Assembly: GCA_003611955.1 (NCBI GenBank)
Contig: RAZE01000002.1
Location: 186,001-250,000 of the forward strand
Source: a bacterium 1XD8-76
Lineage (GTDB): Bacteria > Bacillota > Clostridia > Lachnospirales > Lachnospiraceae
Length of the DNA stretch: 64,000 bases
Reading direction: 5' to 3'
A program made the translations under genes and the position numbers. This document shows, piece after piece, positions 26,229 through 35,024 of this stretch. Within the stretch, counting starts at the first letter, position 1. Every line of letters starts with the position of its first letter. The notes below the pieces were generated by a model. It had not been told where the DNA came from, ran no database searches, and saw only the letters and a program-made list of their open reading frames with translations.

Positions 26229-27653
26229 ATGAAAGGACAGTTAAATTTATTTAAGCCGGAGTTTATCAAAGATTCAAAATGCTCCGTGCTTACACCGGTC
26301 AAGCTCGGTAAGCCGGATGTGCCTGTCTATGGACAGGGAAAACATATCAAACCGAGGGTTGCCGGAAGGACCGGGAGCAGCCATTTTGAGAACATCTATC
26401 TTGAGAGCCTCCTTCCATTGGAGGAATATGATTTGATAATCATCCTGTTTTCAGGTGGAAAGGACAGCACGGCATGCTACTATAAGCTGCTGGAGATGGG
26501 GGTGCCGAAGGAAAAAATCGAACTGTGGCACCATGATATCGACGGCGGGCACCCGTCAAGGCGTATGGACTGGCGGTGCACGCAGAATTATGTGAAAAGC
26601 TTCGCGGATGTAGAAGAGGTACCATTGAGGGTATCCTATCGAGTGAACGGATTTTTTGGCGAATTGTACCGGATAGGGGCATCCGAACCCATTGAATGGA
26701 TTGACCCAGAGACTGGGGACATCATGCAGTGTAGGCTCTCCCCCAATTATCTAAAGTGCCGAGAGCTGAAAGAAAAATGTGTGGAGGATATGGAGACCGC
26801 TCTGAAGCAGTATGGATACCGCATGAAATTCCCCGCGAAGAGTGGAGATCTGAGCCGCCGGTGGTGCTCCGCGTACCTGAAGATCATGGTGGCGGATTCA
26901 GTCATTTCCAATCTGGACAGGTTGGAGCAACTTGAGGAATTAGGAGGGAAATGCCAGAAGTTTCCTGCAAAGGGTAGCATTGGCAACGGTCGGTGGTGTA
27001 GCGCACAGCTTAAGCGGGAAGTGGCGGACTCCGTTATCAGGAATCTTGACCAATTAGAAGAAATCGGTGGAAAGCGCCAGAAGTTTCCGGTAGTTCAGGA
27101 CAATGTAACGCCAAACCTTGAAAAAACAAAAAAGGATGTAAAGGTGCTTGTGGTATCCGGGGAGCGCCGCGGGGAGAGTGCTGGGAGGGCGACGTACAAC
27201 GAGATGGAGGTGCATCGGACGAATGCGGAGAAGAGATCCCACAGGACCGTCCATCAGTGGCGCCCGGTGATCGATTATTCGGAGAAGGATATCTGGGAGG
27301 TTCTGAAGCGGCACAAGGCAAATCCACATCCGTGCTACCGGGCGGGATGGAACCGTTGCTCTTGTGCGCAGTGCATCTTTTCTACGCCGAAACTGTTTGC
27401 CGGGATCCGGGAGCTGTACCCGGAGGAATATGCGGCGCTGCGGCAGGATGAGATTATTCTTGGATTTACTCTGGATAATAAGTGTGATCTGGATACTTTT
27501 GTCGGAGACGCGCAGTCATGTGTCTATCGTGGGGATAACAGAGCCATACATAGCTTAGTCACCGGGGAATTCGCTCCTGATGATGTCTATGTCAAAGGGA
27601 AATGGATGTATCCTGCCGGTGCCTTTCACGGAGCGGAAGGGGGACCATGCTGA
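26229..27653 (+). CDS. PAPS-reductase-like PP-loop protein with an internal duplication
   Basis: 474 residues. The PP-loop ATP-pyrophosphatase motif is LFSGGKDST at about residues 74-82, followed by WHHDIDGG. The C-terminal half has RRGESAGRA, VHQWRPVIDYSEKDIWEVLK and the Cys pattern CSCAQC of phage PAPS-reductase/DndC-like proteins. Around 200-285 a 41-44-residue block is repeated twice (see repeat feature). The family adenylates or thiolates a substrate or adds sulphur to nucleic acid; the phage substrate is unknown. Next to cytosine and adenine methylases, a DNA-modification role is plausible. Confidence 0.72.
   Translation: MKGQLNLFKPEFIKDSKCSVLTPVKLGKPDVPVYGQGKHIKPRVAGRTGSSHFENIYLESLLPLEEYDLIIILFSGGKDSTACYYKLLEMGVPKEKIELWHHDIDGGHPSRRMDWRCTQNYVKSFADVEEVPLRVSYRVNGFFGELYRIGASEPIEWIDPETGDIMQCRLSPNYLKCRELKEKCVEDMETALKQYGYRMKFPAKSGDLSRRWCSAYLKIMVADSVISNLDRLEQLEELGGKCQKFPAKGSIGNGRWCSAQLKREVADSVIRNLDQLEEIGGKRQKFPVVQDNVTPNLEKTKKDVKVLVVSGERRGESAGRATYNEMEVHRTNAEKRSHRTVHQWRPVIDYSEKDIWEVLKRHKANPHPCYRAGWNRCSCAQCIFSTPKLFAGIRELYPEEYAALRQDEIILGFTLDNKCDLDTFVGDAQSCVYRGDNRAIHSLVTGEFAPDDVYVKGKWMYPAGAFHGAEGGPC
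26826..27080 (+). repeat. Diverged internal tandem duplication in the PAPS-reductase-like gene
   Basis: The block starting KFPAK and running through RRWCSAYLK...DLRLEQ-type helices to GGKCQ (26826-26957, 132 nt) recurs as 26958-27080 (123 nt) with GRWCSAQLK, DSVIRNLDQLEEIGGK. The duplication includes the family motif RWC(T/S)xxLK. DNA identity is low, so the duplication is old or has diversified. Confidence 0.8.
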
Positions 27654-28153
27654 TGACAAAAATGAATAATATGGAAGGGCAATTAAGCTTATTCCCGGAG
27701 GAGAAAAATCCTCCTGAGAAGAAAAGGAAAGAAAATATTGATCCATCTAAAACATTTGATGAGAGGATGAAGCGGTTTTTGCACTATATGGAGACTAAGG
27801 GGATGAATGAGCAGTGGATTGAAATGGCGTTCGGGGAGATCAGGATTGTTATCGAGGCACTGGCAGATTATTACGATTTTATGAGTGAACAAGTCAGGGA
27901 GATGGAAATTGGATATCCAAAAGCTGTATGGGGAGACCGGCTTGAAAGGATAAAACAGATTCAGGCAAAACTGGAGGAATCAACCGGATATAACAGGGAC
28001 AGACAGCTTGAGACCTGCAATAAGCGAAGAGGTTCAAGGGATGATGGAGTCTGGGAGGATGCACTGGTGCTTGCGACACAAAAAAGAAAAAATAATGCCA
28101 AGCGTACTCCGGAGAAGGCTCCTATAGAGCAGGGGGAGGATATGACTGAATGA
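27647..28153 (+). CDS. Hypothetical phage protein
   Basis: 168 residues. It shares the opening MEGQLSLF (after MNN) with the preceding protein's MKGQLNLF, a short motif common near such phage genes. The middle is helical and the C-terminus basic. GGGGGA is upstream of the ATG, which overlaps the previous stop. The next gene's start overlaps its stop. Confidence 0.55.
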   Translation: MLMTKMNNMEGQLSLFPEEKNPPEKKRKENIDPSKTFDERMKRFLHYMETKGMNEQWIEMAFGEIRIVIEALADYYDFMSEQVREMEIGYPKAVWGDRLERIKQIQAKLEESTGYNRDRQLETCNKRRGSRDDGVWEDALVLATQKRKNNAKRTPEKAPIEQGEDMTE

Positions 28154-29799
28154 AAGAATCATGCGAAGTGAAAGAACCTTTGATTATAGATTGCTTCGCC
28201 GGCGGGGGCGGGGCAAGCGTCGGGATAGAGATGGCACTGGGAAGACCTGTGGATATCGCCGTGAATCATGATCCGGAAGCGATCAGAATGCACACCGTAA
28301 ATCATCCGAACACACTGCACCTGACAGAAGATATCTTTAAAGTCGACTTGCAGAAATATGTGAAGGGGGACAGGGTGGCTCTGATGTGGGCAAGCCCGGA
28401 CTGCACGAGCCACAGCAAGGCAAAGGGCGGAAAACCGCGAAAACACGGCCTGCGGATCCTGCCGTGGGCAGTATATAAGCACGCAAAGGCTATTCTTCCA
28501 GATGTGATCATCATGGAAAATGTGGAGGAGATCCAGCAGTGGGGGCCTCTGGATCCCGCGGGGCATCCGATCCCGGAGAGAAAAGGTGAGGACTATCGGA
28601 AATTCATCACTGCCATGAAGTCACTGGGATACATATTTGACAGCAGGGAGCTGGTGGCAGCGGACTACGGTGCGCCGACTACAAGAAAGCGCTGGTATGC
28701 CATATTCCGGCGGGACGGTCGGGCTATAGCCTGGCCGGAGCCAACACACAGCAAAGGCGGTGTGAATGGTCTGAAATCATGGGAACCGATTTACAAATAT
28801 CTGGATCTCTGGGACATGGGAAAATCGATTTTCGGGCGGAAAAAGCCATTAGCAGACAATACGATGCGGCGGATAGCAAGAGGACTGGAGAAGTTTGTAT
28901 TCCAAAATCCAGAGCCGTTCATTGTGCAGGTGAATCATGGAGGGGATAACTTCCGCGGCCAGAGCATCCATGAGCCGATGCCTACTATAACATCAAAACA
29001 TGGTTTCGGCGTGGGGACAGTGGAAACAGTACCATTCATAGAAAAATCCTATGGCGGGAATTATAGGGGATCCGGGAGTGGCGTGGATGAACCTATCCAT
29101 ACAATAACCACTGTTGATCATAACCATCTGATATCGCCACTGTTAATCCAATACCATTCAGAGACAACAAAAAAAGAAGTCCGCGGGCAGGCAGTAACAA
29201 AACCGATCCAGACGATAGACACCAGCAACCGCTACGGGCTTGTTACAGCATTTCTATCAAAATTTTACAAGAGCGGGTGCGGGCAGGCGTTGACAGAACC
29301 TATACATACCATTACTACATCACCCGGACATTTCGGGACAATATCTGTCTTTGCAACTGAATGGGAAAAACTGCAGGATTCTGGAATTGATGAGGAAACG
29401 GCGCAGAAATGCACATGGGTAAGTCAGTTTATCATGGAATATTACGGGTGCGGCGTTGGACAAAGCATGGATGTCCCCCTGCACACCATAGTGACTAAAG
29501 ACCGGTTTGCGCTGATCACGATCCTTGGAAACAAATATGTGATACTGGATATCTTCCTGAGAATGCTGAAACCGGAGGAATTGAAACTGGGACAGGGATT
29601 CCCAGCGGATTACATTATCGACCGGGATATCAACTATAGACCGTATCCCATAAAGGAGCAGGTAGCCCGGATTGGGAACAGCGTGGTACCGATCATGGCA
29701 CAGAAACTGGTGGAGGCAAACTGCGGATATCTGAAAATGGGGAACCGGCCGCCGTCACTCAGATTGGATACGAGAGATCCACAGATTAAATTTGCATAG
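28150..29799 (+). CDS. dcm: C5-cytosine DNA methyltransferase
   Basis: 549 residues. Motif I is DCFAGGGGAS, motif IV is SPDCTSHSKAKGG (PDC in place of the usual PCQ context), motif VI is MENVEE, motif VIII is TTRKRWYAIF, and the C-terminal motif X has VARIGNSVVPIMAQKL. The variable (target-recognition) region has about five repeats of a GxxxxEPxxTIT...F segment between 28930 and 29530. It would transfer methyl from SAM to cytosine in the phage genome, probably to evade host restriction. No endonuclease partner is seen. The start overlaps the previous stop (ATGA). Confidence 0.85.
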   Translation: MKESCEVKEPLIIDCFAGGGGASVGIEMALGRPVDIAVNHDPEAIRMHTVNHPNTLHLTEDIFKVDLQKYVKGDRVALMWASPDCTSHSKAKGGKPRKHGLRILPWAVYKHAKAILPDVIIMENVEEIQQWGPLDPAGHPIPERKGEDYRKFITAMKSLGYIFDSRELVAADYGAPTTRKRWYAIFRRDGRAIAWPEPTHSKGGVNGLKSWEPIYKYLDLWDMGKSIFGRKKPLADNTMRRIARGLEKFVFQNPEPFIVQVNHGGDNFRGQSIHEPMPTITSKHGFGVGTVETVPFIEKSYGGNYRGSGSGVDEPIHTITTVDHNHLISPLLIQYHSETTKKEVRGQAVTKPIQTIDTSNRYGLVTAFLSKFYKSGCGQALTEPIHTITTSPGHFGTISVFATEWEKLQDSGIDEETAQKCTWVSQFIMEYYGCGVGQSMDVPLHTIVTKDRFALITILGNKYVILDIFLRMLKPEELKLGQGFPADYIIDRDINYRPYPIKEQVARIGNSVVPIMAQKLVEANCGYLKMGNRPPSLRLDTRDPQIKFA

Positions 29800-29813
29800 G
29801 GAGAATATATGAA

Positions 29814-30737
29814 ATGGGAATGATGAGAAACAGTTATACTTTATACGATACTTGCATCTCGTATAGAAATAATAACATAAAAAGTCCACAGGGCGCTTGG
29901 AGTCGGAATTTTAAATGCTCACATTTTGGGACACTCCACCATATTTTTAATATGCTCCGGGACGAAGGTTTTACCATTGAAAATGATGAGGAAGTCGCAA
30001 AATGTATCAGACGTGATTATTATACAGGCCGCCGCGGTGATCTGGAATTTTATGCCAGTCGTTATCCGGCAGGCTTTGAAATTGAGTTTTTCCAGAATGT
30101 TGTTGTTAATAATCCATGCGGTGGAAGATATGACTTTGATAAGTTCCAGAAAATGCCGTACCTGATACAGCTTCAATTTAAAAAATACCAAAATAAAATA
30201 ATTCGTCTTCTGACTTCTTTGGAAGATGTGGAAGATCGTACAAAGGTGAGACCCAGGTTTGCGGAGGACAAGATAAAAGCCAATTATATGGAATCTTGGC
30301 ACCACGAACAGAATGATATGAATTTCTCCCTGAGCGATCTGGACGGGCAGACACAAGAAGTATATAACGGGCGGGACAGGAATAATTTGGTGTTGCACAA
30401 TGGCGATATAAAGTATTTCAGGAACCATAAAGGGTACTTATGCCGCGGCCGCATTTACCACAATATCAACAATATGTGGTGGGTTATCGTTGACCGGTTT
30501 ACCGTCCAGAATGTGGCATGTTTTGAACTGTTCGATTTGAGGCCGGAGGATAACAGGCATCGTCGGGTCAGACCGAGGATCCCGGAAGAATATCAGAAAC
30601 GCCGGGAGGCAATCAAAAATACCAAAACGAAGGAACTGGTCAATGAGCTTCGCCGGCGAGGCATAAAGACTGCAGGGGGATACAGGCAGCGGAGAATAGG
30701 GGGAAGTGATGAGCAGAGTATTACCGATTCTTTTTAA
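29814..30737 (+). CDS. Hypothetical phage protein
   Basis: 307 residues. The N-terminal domain contains aromatic and basic patches (SYTLYDTCISYRNNN). A middle basic/aromatic region precedes a C-terminal Arg-rich tail. GGGAG lies about 10 bp upstream; in-frame ATGs at 29820 and 29823 are alternatives. Family unrecognised. Confidence 0.5.
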   Translation: MGMMRNSYTLYDTCISYRNNNIKSPQGAWSRNFKCSHFGTLHHIFNMLRDEGFTIENDEEVAKCIRRDYYTGRRGDLEFYASRYPAGFEIEFFQNVVVNNPCGGRYDFDKFQKMPYLIQLQFKKYQNKIIRLLTSLEDVEDRTKVRPRFAEDKIKANYMESWHHEQNDMNFSLSDLDGQTQEVYNGRDRNNLVLHNGDIKYFRNHKGYLCRGRIYHNINNMWWVIVDRFTVQNVACFELFDLRPEDNRHRRVRPRIPEEYQKRREAIKNTKTKELVNELRRRGIKTAGGYRQRRIGGSDEQSITDSF

Positions 30738-31419
30738 TACAGAGATGGTCCGGGCGATACTGGATGGGCGGAAGACAGTGACAAGGCGGTTGATTATCCC
30801 TCATAACCGGAAAAGGGCAAGAGAACAGGGATATTTTCAGAGGAATGGATTATGGATAGATCCCAGTACAGATAACGGGGATGCAGAGGGGCATATCAAA
30901 GATTACAGCTTATCTCCTTTGTGGATGAGCTATGGATGGTATATCAAAAACTATGCGCCATATAAGCCTGGAGATATCCTGTATGTCCGGGAAACATGGG
31001 CATTCATTCCGTGTATCGGCTGCAACGGGGATTATGCGCGGGAATCTCAACCTTGCTACGATTTTCAGGCAGTCGAATACGATGACGGTGACAGTATTTC
31101 AGACGGATGTTTCTTGTACAGGGCAGACTGCAAGACGCCGGAACGCATTACTTGGAGTCCATCAATCCACATGCCGAAAGAAGCGGCACGCATATGGCTC
31201 AAGGTGACGAATGTGCGAGTAGAGCGACTACAAGATATTGATACGCATGGTTGCCAGCGTGAGGGAATAGATGTAACCAGAAATGCAGTTTTTAAGCGAT
31301 TTTCGACATTATGGGAGGCCACTCTCAAAAAGAAAGACCTTGATATCTACGGATGGAAAGCAAATCCCTGGGTATGGGTAATAGAATTTGAACGGTGTGA
31401 AAAGCCGGAAGATAAATAG
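30709..31419 (+). CDS. ASCH-domain-like phage protein
   Basis: 236 residues. PILFNTEMVRAILDGRKTVT followed by RR begins an ASCH-like (PUA-fold) domain; later PYKPGDILYVRETW, RIWLKVTNVRVERLQDI and WVWVIEF are typical. ASCH domains bind RNA or nucleotide ligands. The start at 30709 has AGGGGGAAG upstream and overlaps the previous gene. Confidence 0.75.
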   Translation: MSRVLPILFNTEMVRAILDGRKTVTRRLIIPHNRKRAREQGYFQRNGLWIDPSTDNGDAEGHIKDYSLSPLWMSYGWYIKNYAPYKPGDILYVRETWAFIPCIGCNGDYARESQPCYDFQAVEYDDGDSISDGCFLYRADCKTPERITWSPSIHMPKEAARIWLKVTNVRVERLQDIDTHGCQREGIDVTRNAVFKRFSTLWEATLKKKDLDIYGWKANPWVWVIEFERCEKPEDK

Positions 31420-31430
31420 GGGGATTAGAT

Positions 31431-31846
31431 ATGGCTTATGCAGAAAAAACATCCGTATCAGTAAGCCGTACGAAAGCGGATATAAAGATGATATTGCAGT
31501 GATCGGTTTTTCCATGGCAGGGCGTCAGATCCGGTTCCTTCTCCCATTGCCGGACAAGCAGGAGCGCGAATACTGGTATACGCCTGGGCGCGGGCAACGT
31601 CGAACCGAGGATGCTGCACGCGCGGCATGGGAACAGGCTTGCCGGAGCCGCTGGCGGGCACTGTACCTGATCGTAAATGCAAAGCTGGAGGCGGTGGAGG
31701 CAGGAATCAGCACGGTGGAGCGGGAGTTTCTCTATGACATTGTTCTTCCGGACGGTCGTACCGCCGGCGAATGTATGGCACCGCAGATTGAAAATGCTTA
31801 TCAGAGCGGTCAGATGCCGGCTATGCTGCCAATGTTTAATAGTTGA
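31431..31846 (+). pseudogene. Frameshifted phage gene (MAYAEKTSVSV family)
   Basis: A good start (GGGGGA then ATG at 31431) encodes MAYAEKTSVSVSRTKAD but hits a stop at 31500-31502. The rest of a well-known phage protein continues in another frame from about 31480 (SGYKDDIAVIGFSMAGRQIR through WEQACRSRWRALYLIVNAKL to PAMLPMFNS). Family members have about 15-20 residues between these parts, missing here. Deletion between two copies of a short AGCGGATAT-like sequence would explain both loss and frameshift. The family resemblance is from memory; the reading-frame break is directly visible. Confidence 0.65.
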
Positions 31847-31865
31847 GTAAGGGAGATTTATTGAT

Positions 31866-32039
31866 ATGGCAAAGAGAACGCAGGATAATTGTGGGATTAT
31901 TAAAAAGATAGGCGAACCGGACAGAGATGGAGACGGTAAGTGTATGGGTTTTGGCAGGGCAGAGAAAGACGACGAACCGTGCGAAGCTTGTAAAAAGTGT
32001 AAATACTGTACAAGTTATGAGGAGGAAGACTATGGCTAA
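31866..32039 (+). CDS. Small Cys-rich protein
   Basis: 57 residues beginning MAKRTQDNCGIIKKIGEPD with a C-terminal CEACKKCKYC cluster. The stop overlaps the next gene's start. A metal-binding role is likely; the family is unknown. Confidence 0.55.
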   Translation: MAKRTQDNCGIIKKIGEPDRDGDGKCMGFGRAEKDDEPCEACKKCKYCTSYEEEDYG

Positions 32040-32217
32040 ATGTCACGATTGTGGGGCGGAGACGAAAAACACATTCTGGGAACCAACTATATGCGAACAC
32101 ATCCCTCTGTGCAATTACTGCAAAGATGCATTTTATCAAAGGTGTAAAATATGCGGGCAATATTATCCGCTTGGAAAGATTAATCAGGTGACGTCGATTT
32201 GCGATTGTTGTAAATAA
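32032..32217 (+). CDS. Small zinc-finger protein
   Basis: 61 residues: CHDCG, CNYCKD, CKICGQYYPLG and CDCC form several CxxC pairs, probably two zinc sites. GGAGGAAG precedes the ATG. Confidence 0.6.
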   Translation: MAKCHDCGAETKNTFWEPTICEHIPLCNYCKDAFYQRCKICGQYYPLGKINQVTSICDCCK

Positions 32218-32245
32218 AAATTTTGAGAAAATATGAGGTATATTT

Positions 32246-32575
32246 ATGGATTATAAAAATAGTGATCTGCCGTGGTGCGCAAATTGTATATTTGGGAAAA
32301 CAGAAGAAGAAAACGGGGAGAGAAACATTCATTGCATTAGAATAGGAATTCCTCGCTTGGAGAACGATTTCTGCGGATTGCACGATTGGAAACCAACAGA
32401 ACAGGAGGTTTCGGAGAAGCAGATTCCGTTGGAGGTAACGGAAGTACATGTGGATGAATATCGCTGTCCTGCCTGTGGATCAAAAAATAATTGCAATGAC
32501 AGAATAGTGGAAGATAACTATTGCCCCGAATGTGGGCAGAGGATTTTTCAAAAAGAAATAAGATCAGAGGTGTAA
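32246..32575 (+). CDS. Zinc-ribbon phage protein
   Basis: 109 residues, CANCIF near the N-terminus and CPACGSKNN...CPECGQR in a C-terminal rubredoxin-like knuckle pair. GAGGTA-like sequence lies upstream. Its stop is 4 bp before the adenine methylase reading frame. Confidence 0.6.
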   Translation: MDYKNSDLPWCANCIFGKTEEENGERNIHCIRIGIPRLENDFCGLHDWKPTEQEVSEKQIPLEVTEVHVDEYRCPACGSKNNCNDRIVEDNYCPECGQRIFQKEIRSEV

Positions 32576-32579
32576 AGAT

Positions 32580-33386
32580 ACGAATGCAGTTATAAAATAC
32601 CCAGGAAGCAAATGGGCAATAGCTAACTGGATTATAGGATTTTTCCCAGAGCATCACAGTTATTTGGAGCCGTTTTTTGGATCTGGTGCAGTCCTGTTTA
32701 ATAAACCACGGAGTAATATTGAAACAGTCAATGATCTGGATGGTAATGTGGTCAATCTGTTTGAGTGGATAAGGAAGGATCCGGAAAGGTTGGCGCACGA
32801 GATATATTATACTCCGTATGCGAGACAAGTATATGAGGATGTATTTGCATCAGTACCGGAAGACAGTCTGCAGAGAGCAGTAAATTTTTATATCAGGCTT
32901 AATATGGGACATGGTTTCCGCACGAATGGGGAGAAGGTCGGTTGGAAAATGGATATACAGGGCCGGGAACGTGCCTATGCATTAAAGGACTGGTGCAATC
33001 TACCTGAAAAAATAATGCAGGCGGCAGAACGGCTCCGAGGCGTACAGATCGAAAACAGGCCGGCAGTGGAATTGATACAGAAGTTTAATTTTCGGAATGT
33101 ACTGATCTACGCGGATCCACCGTATGTACTGTCTACCAGACATGGGAAACAATATAAATGCGAGATGGACGATGCTGACCATAATGATTTGATAGATGTG
33201 CTTTTAGATCATAAAGGTCCAGTAATACTGTCAGGATATGATAATGATCTGTATAATGACAGACTAAAAAGCTGGCAACGGAAAGAGACCACAAGTTATT
33301 CGCAGGTAAATTATAAGAAAAAAGAAATTTTATGGATGAATTTTGAAGCGAATAGACAAATCAACATATTTGATATCTTAAATTAA
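32580..33386 (+). CDS. dam: DNA adenine methyltransferase (Dam/D12 class) with apparent ACG start
   Basis: 268 residues if read from ACG at 32580. The frame opens NAVIKYPGSKW, the normal N-terminus of this family, then HHSYLEPFFGSGAVLF (SAM-binding FxGxG) and the catalytic motif YADPPYVLSTR. A stop in frame lies at about 32559, and no ATG, GTG or TTG lies between it and 32580. GAGGTG is 8 bp upstream of ACG, at the place where relatives have ATG. An internal ATG at 32664 would remove the PGSKW motif. Either ACG is used at low efficiency or the gene has lost its start. It probably methylates adenine in phage DNA. Confidence 0.75.
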   Translation, partial: TNAVIKYPGSKWAIANWIIGFFPEHHSYLEPFFGSGAVLFNKPRSNIETVNDLDGNVVNLFEWIRKDPERLAHEIYYTPYARQVYEDVFASVPEDSLQRAVNFYIRLNMGHGFRTNGEKVGWKMDIQGRERAYALKDWCNLPEKIMQAAERLRGVQIENRPAVELIQKFNFRNVLIYADPPYVLSTRHGKQYKCEMDDADHNDLIDVLLDHKGPVILSGYDNDLYNDRLKSWQRKETTSYSQVNYKKKEILWMNFEANRQINIFDILN

Positions 33387-33403
33387 AAACTTTGGAGGAA
33401 AGT

Positions 33404-33703
33404 ATGATAACAGGATTATTTGACAAAAATGGAACGCCTATTAATATTGGCGACAAAACAAGACTTGTTTTAGATGACGGGGAAGTAAGAGAGTTTGATG
33501 TTTGTTTTAAGACCGTAAACCGGGCAACGGTAAAGACACTCCCGGGATTTGAGCCAGAAACGACGAAAGTATCTATAACAGGTATTTTCTTTTGTTGGGA
33601 AGGATACGACTTACTTCCTTGTGTAGATGAAAACGGCGTTTCTGATGTATCGAAAATGGAAGTGGTGAGGAAAGAAAATGAGAATGGTACAAGATGGCAT
33701 TGA
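33404..33703 (+). CDS. Hypothetical phage protein
   Basis: 99 residues of predicted beta structure (begins MITGLFDKNGTPINIGDKTR), reminiscent of small YopX-like phage proteins, but not confidently assigned. TTGGAGG precedes the start; an upstream in-frame start at 33392 is less likely. Confidence 0.55.
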   Translation: MITGLFDKNGTPINIGDKTRLVLDDGEVREFDVCFKTVNRATVKTLPGFEPETTKVSITGIFFCWEGYDLLPCVDENGVSDVSKMEVVRKENENGTRWH

Positions 33704-33833
33704 TGTGTATTGTCTGCCTGATAATGCGTATTGCGCAGCAGATGATAAAAAGAAAAGTCCGCTTGACATTGATGATTGTCCCAATGGTTGCGAAATATGC
33801 GAGGGCGATTGTTATTATTATCACGAGGACTAA
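33678..33833 (+). CDS. Small Cys/Asp-rich protein
   Basis: 51 residues ending in CPNGCEICEGDCYYYHED, a likely metal-binding tail. It overlaps the previous gene and starts with GAGGAAAG upstream. This frame was preferred over an alternative hydrophobic frame because it has both an SD and a coherent Cys pattern. Confidence 0.55.
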   Translation: MRMVQDGIDVYCLPDNAYCAADDKKKSPLDIDDCPNGCEICEGDCYYYHED

Positions 33834-33858
33834 GGATTTATATGGGCGGTGGTTGAAA

Positions 33859-34071
33859 ATGAAAACTCCTTTACAGATGTTTGAAGAAAAAGAACAAAAA
33901 CAATGTTGCTTGCAATGTTCAAAGCTGATCGAAAAGCAGTGGAAAACACAAAAGATATATTTCTGTGGGCACAATGGAAAGATTATTCTTCCTATGTTTC
34001 TTGACAGCGGGAATTTTAAATATTGCAATTTTGAAAGAAAAGGAGATGATAGCGATGGAAAGGATGAATAG
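33859..34071 (+). CDS. Small Cys-containing protein
   Basis: 70 residues beginning MKTPLQMFEEKEQKQCCLQC. It has a weak purine-rich ribosome site within a 17-bp repeated intergenic sequence (33841-33857). Confidence 0.5.
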   Translation: MKTPLQMFEEKEQKQCCLQCSKLIEKQWKTQKIYFCGHNGKIILPMFLDSGNFKYCNFERKGDDSDGKDE

Positions 34072-34074
34072 AAG

Positions 34075-34320
34075 ATGAGTTTTGGAGAATACCAGATGTT
34101 GTGCAGATATTGTTATCCAGGATATAAAGATGGAGGCGGATTTGAACTTACATGCCGTAAACCGGACAGAAGACCAGAGGGGCTTAGCTGGGAGAAGTGC
34201 GAAAAAGAATATTGCCCATATTTTGGAACAGAAGGTAAAGATGCCAAACTTATTATTGACGGGGAAGTAATCGCTACGGCAGAAAGTATAAAATTTGTTA
34301 TGAGTAGCGAAGGAGAATAA
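34075..34320 (+). CDS. Small Cys-rich protein
   Basis: 81 residues; Cys residues in MLCRYCYPG and CEKEYCPYFG suggest a zinc site, followed by a short beta hairpin (KLIIDGEVIAT). It begins 3 bp after the previous stop. Confidence 0.5.
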   Translation: MSFGEYQMLCRYCYPGYKDGGGFELTCRKPDRRPEGLSWEKCEKEYCPYFGTEGKDAKLIIDGEVIATAESIKFVMSSEGE

Positions 34321-34412
34321 ATTGGCAAAGGAATTTCATAAATGAAAACTATACTGAGAGCAGTCACGCTCCCTCGAGAGAGATTAAGTTGGAAGAAAGA
34401 GAGGTACTTATT

Positions 34413-34808
34413 TTGATAGAGTTGTACCCTACAAAATGTAATCTTTGTGGTGGTGTGGTGGTCTACATAAGCAATTCTAAGATATATGGTAAAGAATACG
34501 GTAGCGGAAAATGCTATTACTGTACGGAATGTGGTGCTTATGTCGGAACACACAAGCCACGACCAAAAGAGGCGTTAGGGATTTTGGGAAACGCTGAAAT
34601 GCGTGAAATGAAAATGCGGTGCCATGATATGTTTGATAAGAAATGGAAGAATGAGCAGACATCTAAGAAAAGGCATAGCGCAAGGAAGAAAGCATACAGA
34701 GAATTGGCAAACAATTTGAATATTCCTATTGAAGAATGTCATTTTGGTTATTTTGATATGATTATGCTGAATAAGGCATATGAAATTTTGAAAGCTGAAA
34801 ATGCATGA
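34413..34808 (+). CDS. DUF3268-type zinc-finger protein
   Basis: About 131 residues. CNLCGG near the start and CYYCTECGAYVGTHKPRP match the DUF3268 zinc-finger of phages, followed by a helical C-terminus. The TTG at 34413 is supported by AGAGAGG upstream; a TTG at 34389 is an alternative. Confidence 0.65.
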   Translation: MIELYPTKCNLCGGVVVYISNSKIYGKEYGSGKCYYCTECGAYVGTHKPRPKEALGILGNAEMREMKMRCHDMFDKKWKNEQTSKKRHSARKKAYRELANNLNIPIEECHFGYFDMIMLNKAYEILKAENA

Positions 34809-34832
34809 TTTAGGGGGATTGTGGAGGGAAAT

Positions 34833-35024
34833 ATGAAAAGTATAGTACATCCGAAATGCCCATACTGTCATAAGGAGTTTAAGTTGGATAGTCCGTTTAA
34901 CAATCCTTTGAGCGGTTTGTATGGAGAATATTGCAGTGATACGGTGAGAATAAAATGCAAAAGCTGTGGAGAGGAATATTTTGTCAGTAAGCAGACGAGA
35001 TTTCTTGCGAGAAAAAATAAATGA
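34833..35024 (+). CDS. Small zinc-ribbon protein
   Basis: 63 residues with CPYCHKEF and CKSCGEEYFV. GGAGGG lies upstream of the ATG at 34833. Its stop overlaps the next start (ATGA). Confidence 0.6.
   Translation: MKSIVHPKCPYCHKEFKLDSPFNNPLSGLYGEYCSDTVRIKCKSCGEEYFVSKQTRFLARKNK

Noticed and set aside
33694-33858. Hydrophobic N-terminal part of the ORF ending at 34071
   Set aside because: The overlapping frame 33678-33833 has the ribosome site and a coherent Cys motif; the real downstream gene starts at 33859.
34342-34416. 24-codon ORF between small genes
   Set aside because: No family features and it overlaps the likely ribosome site of the DUF3268-type gene.
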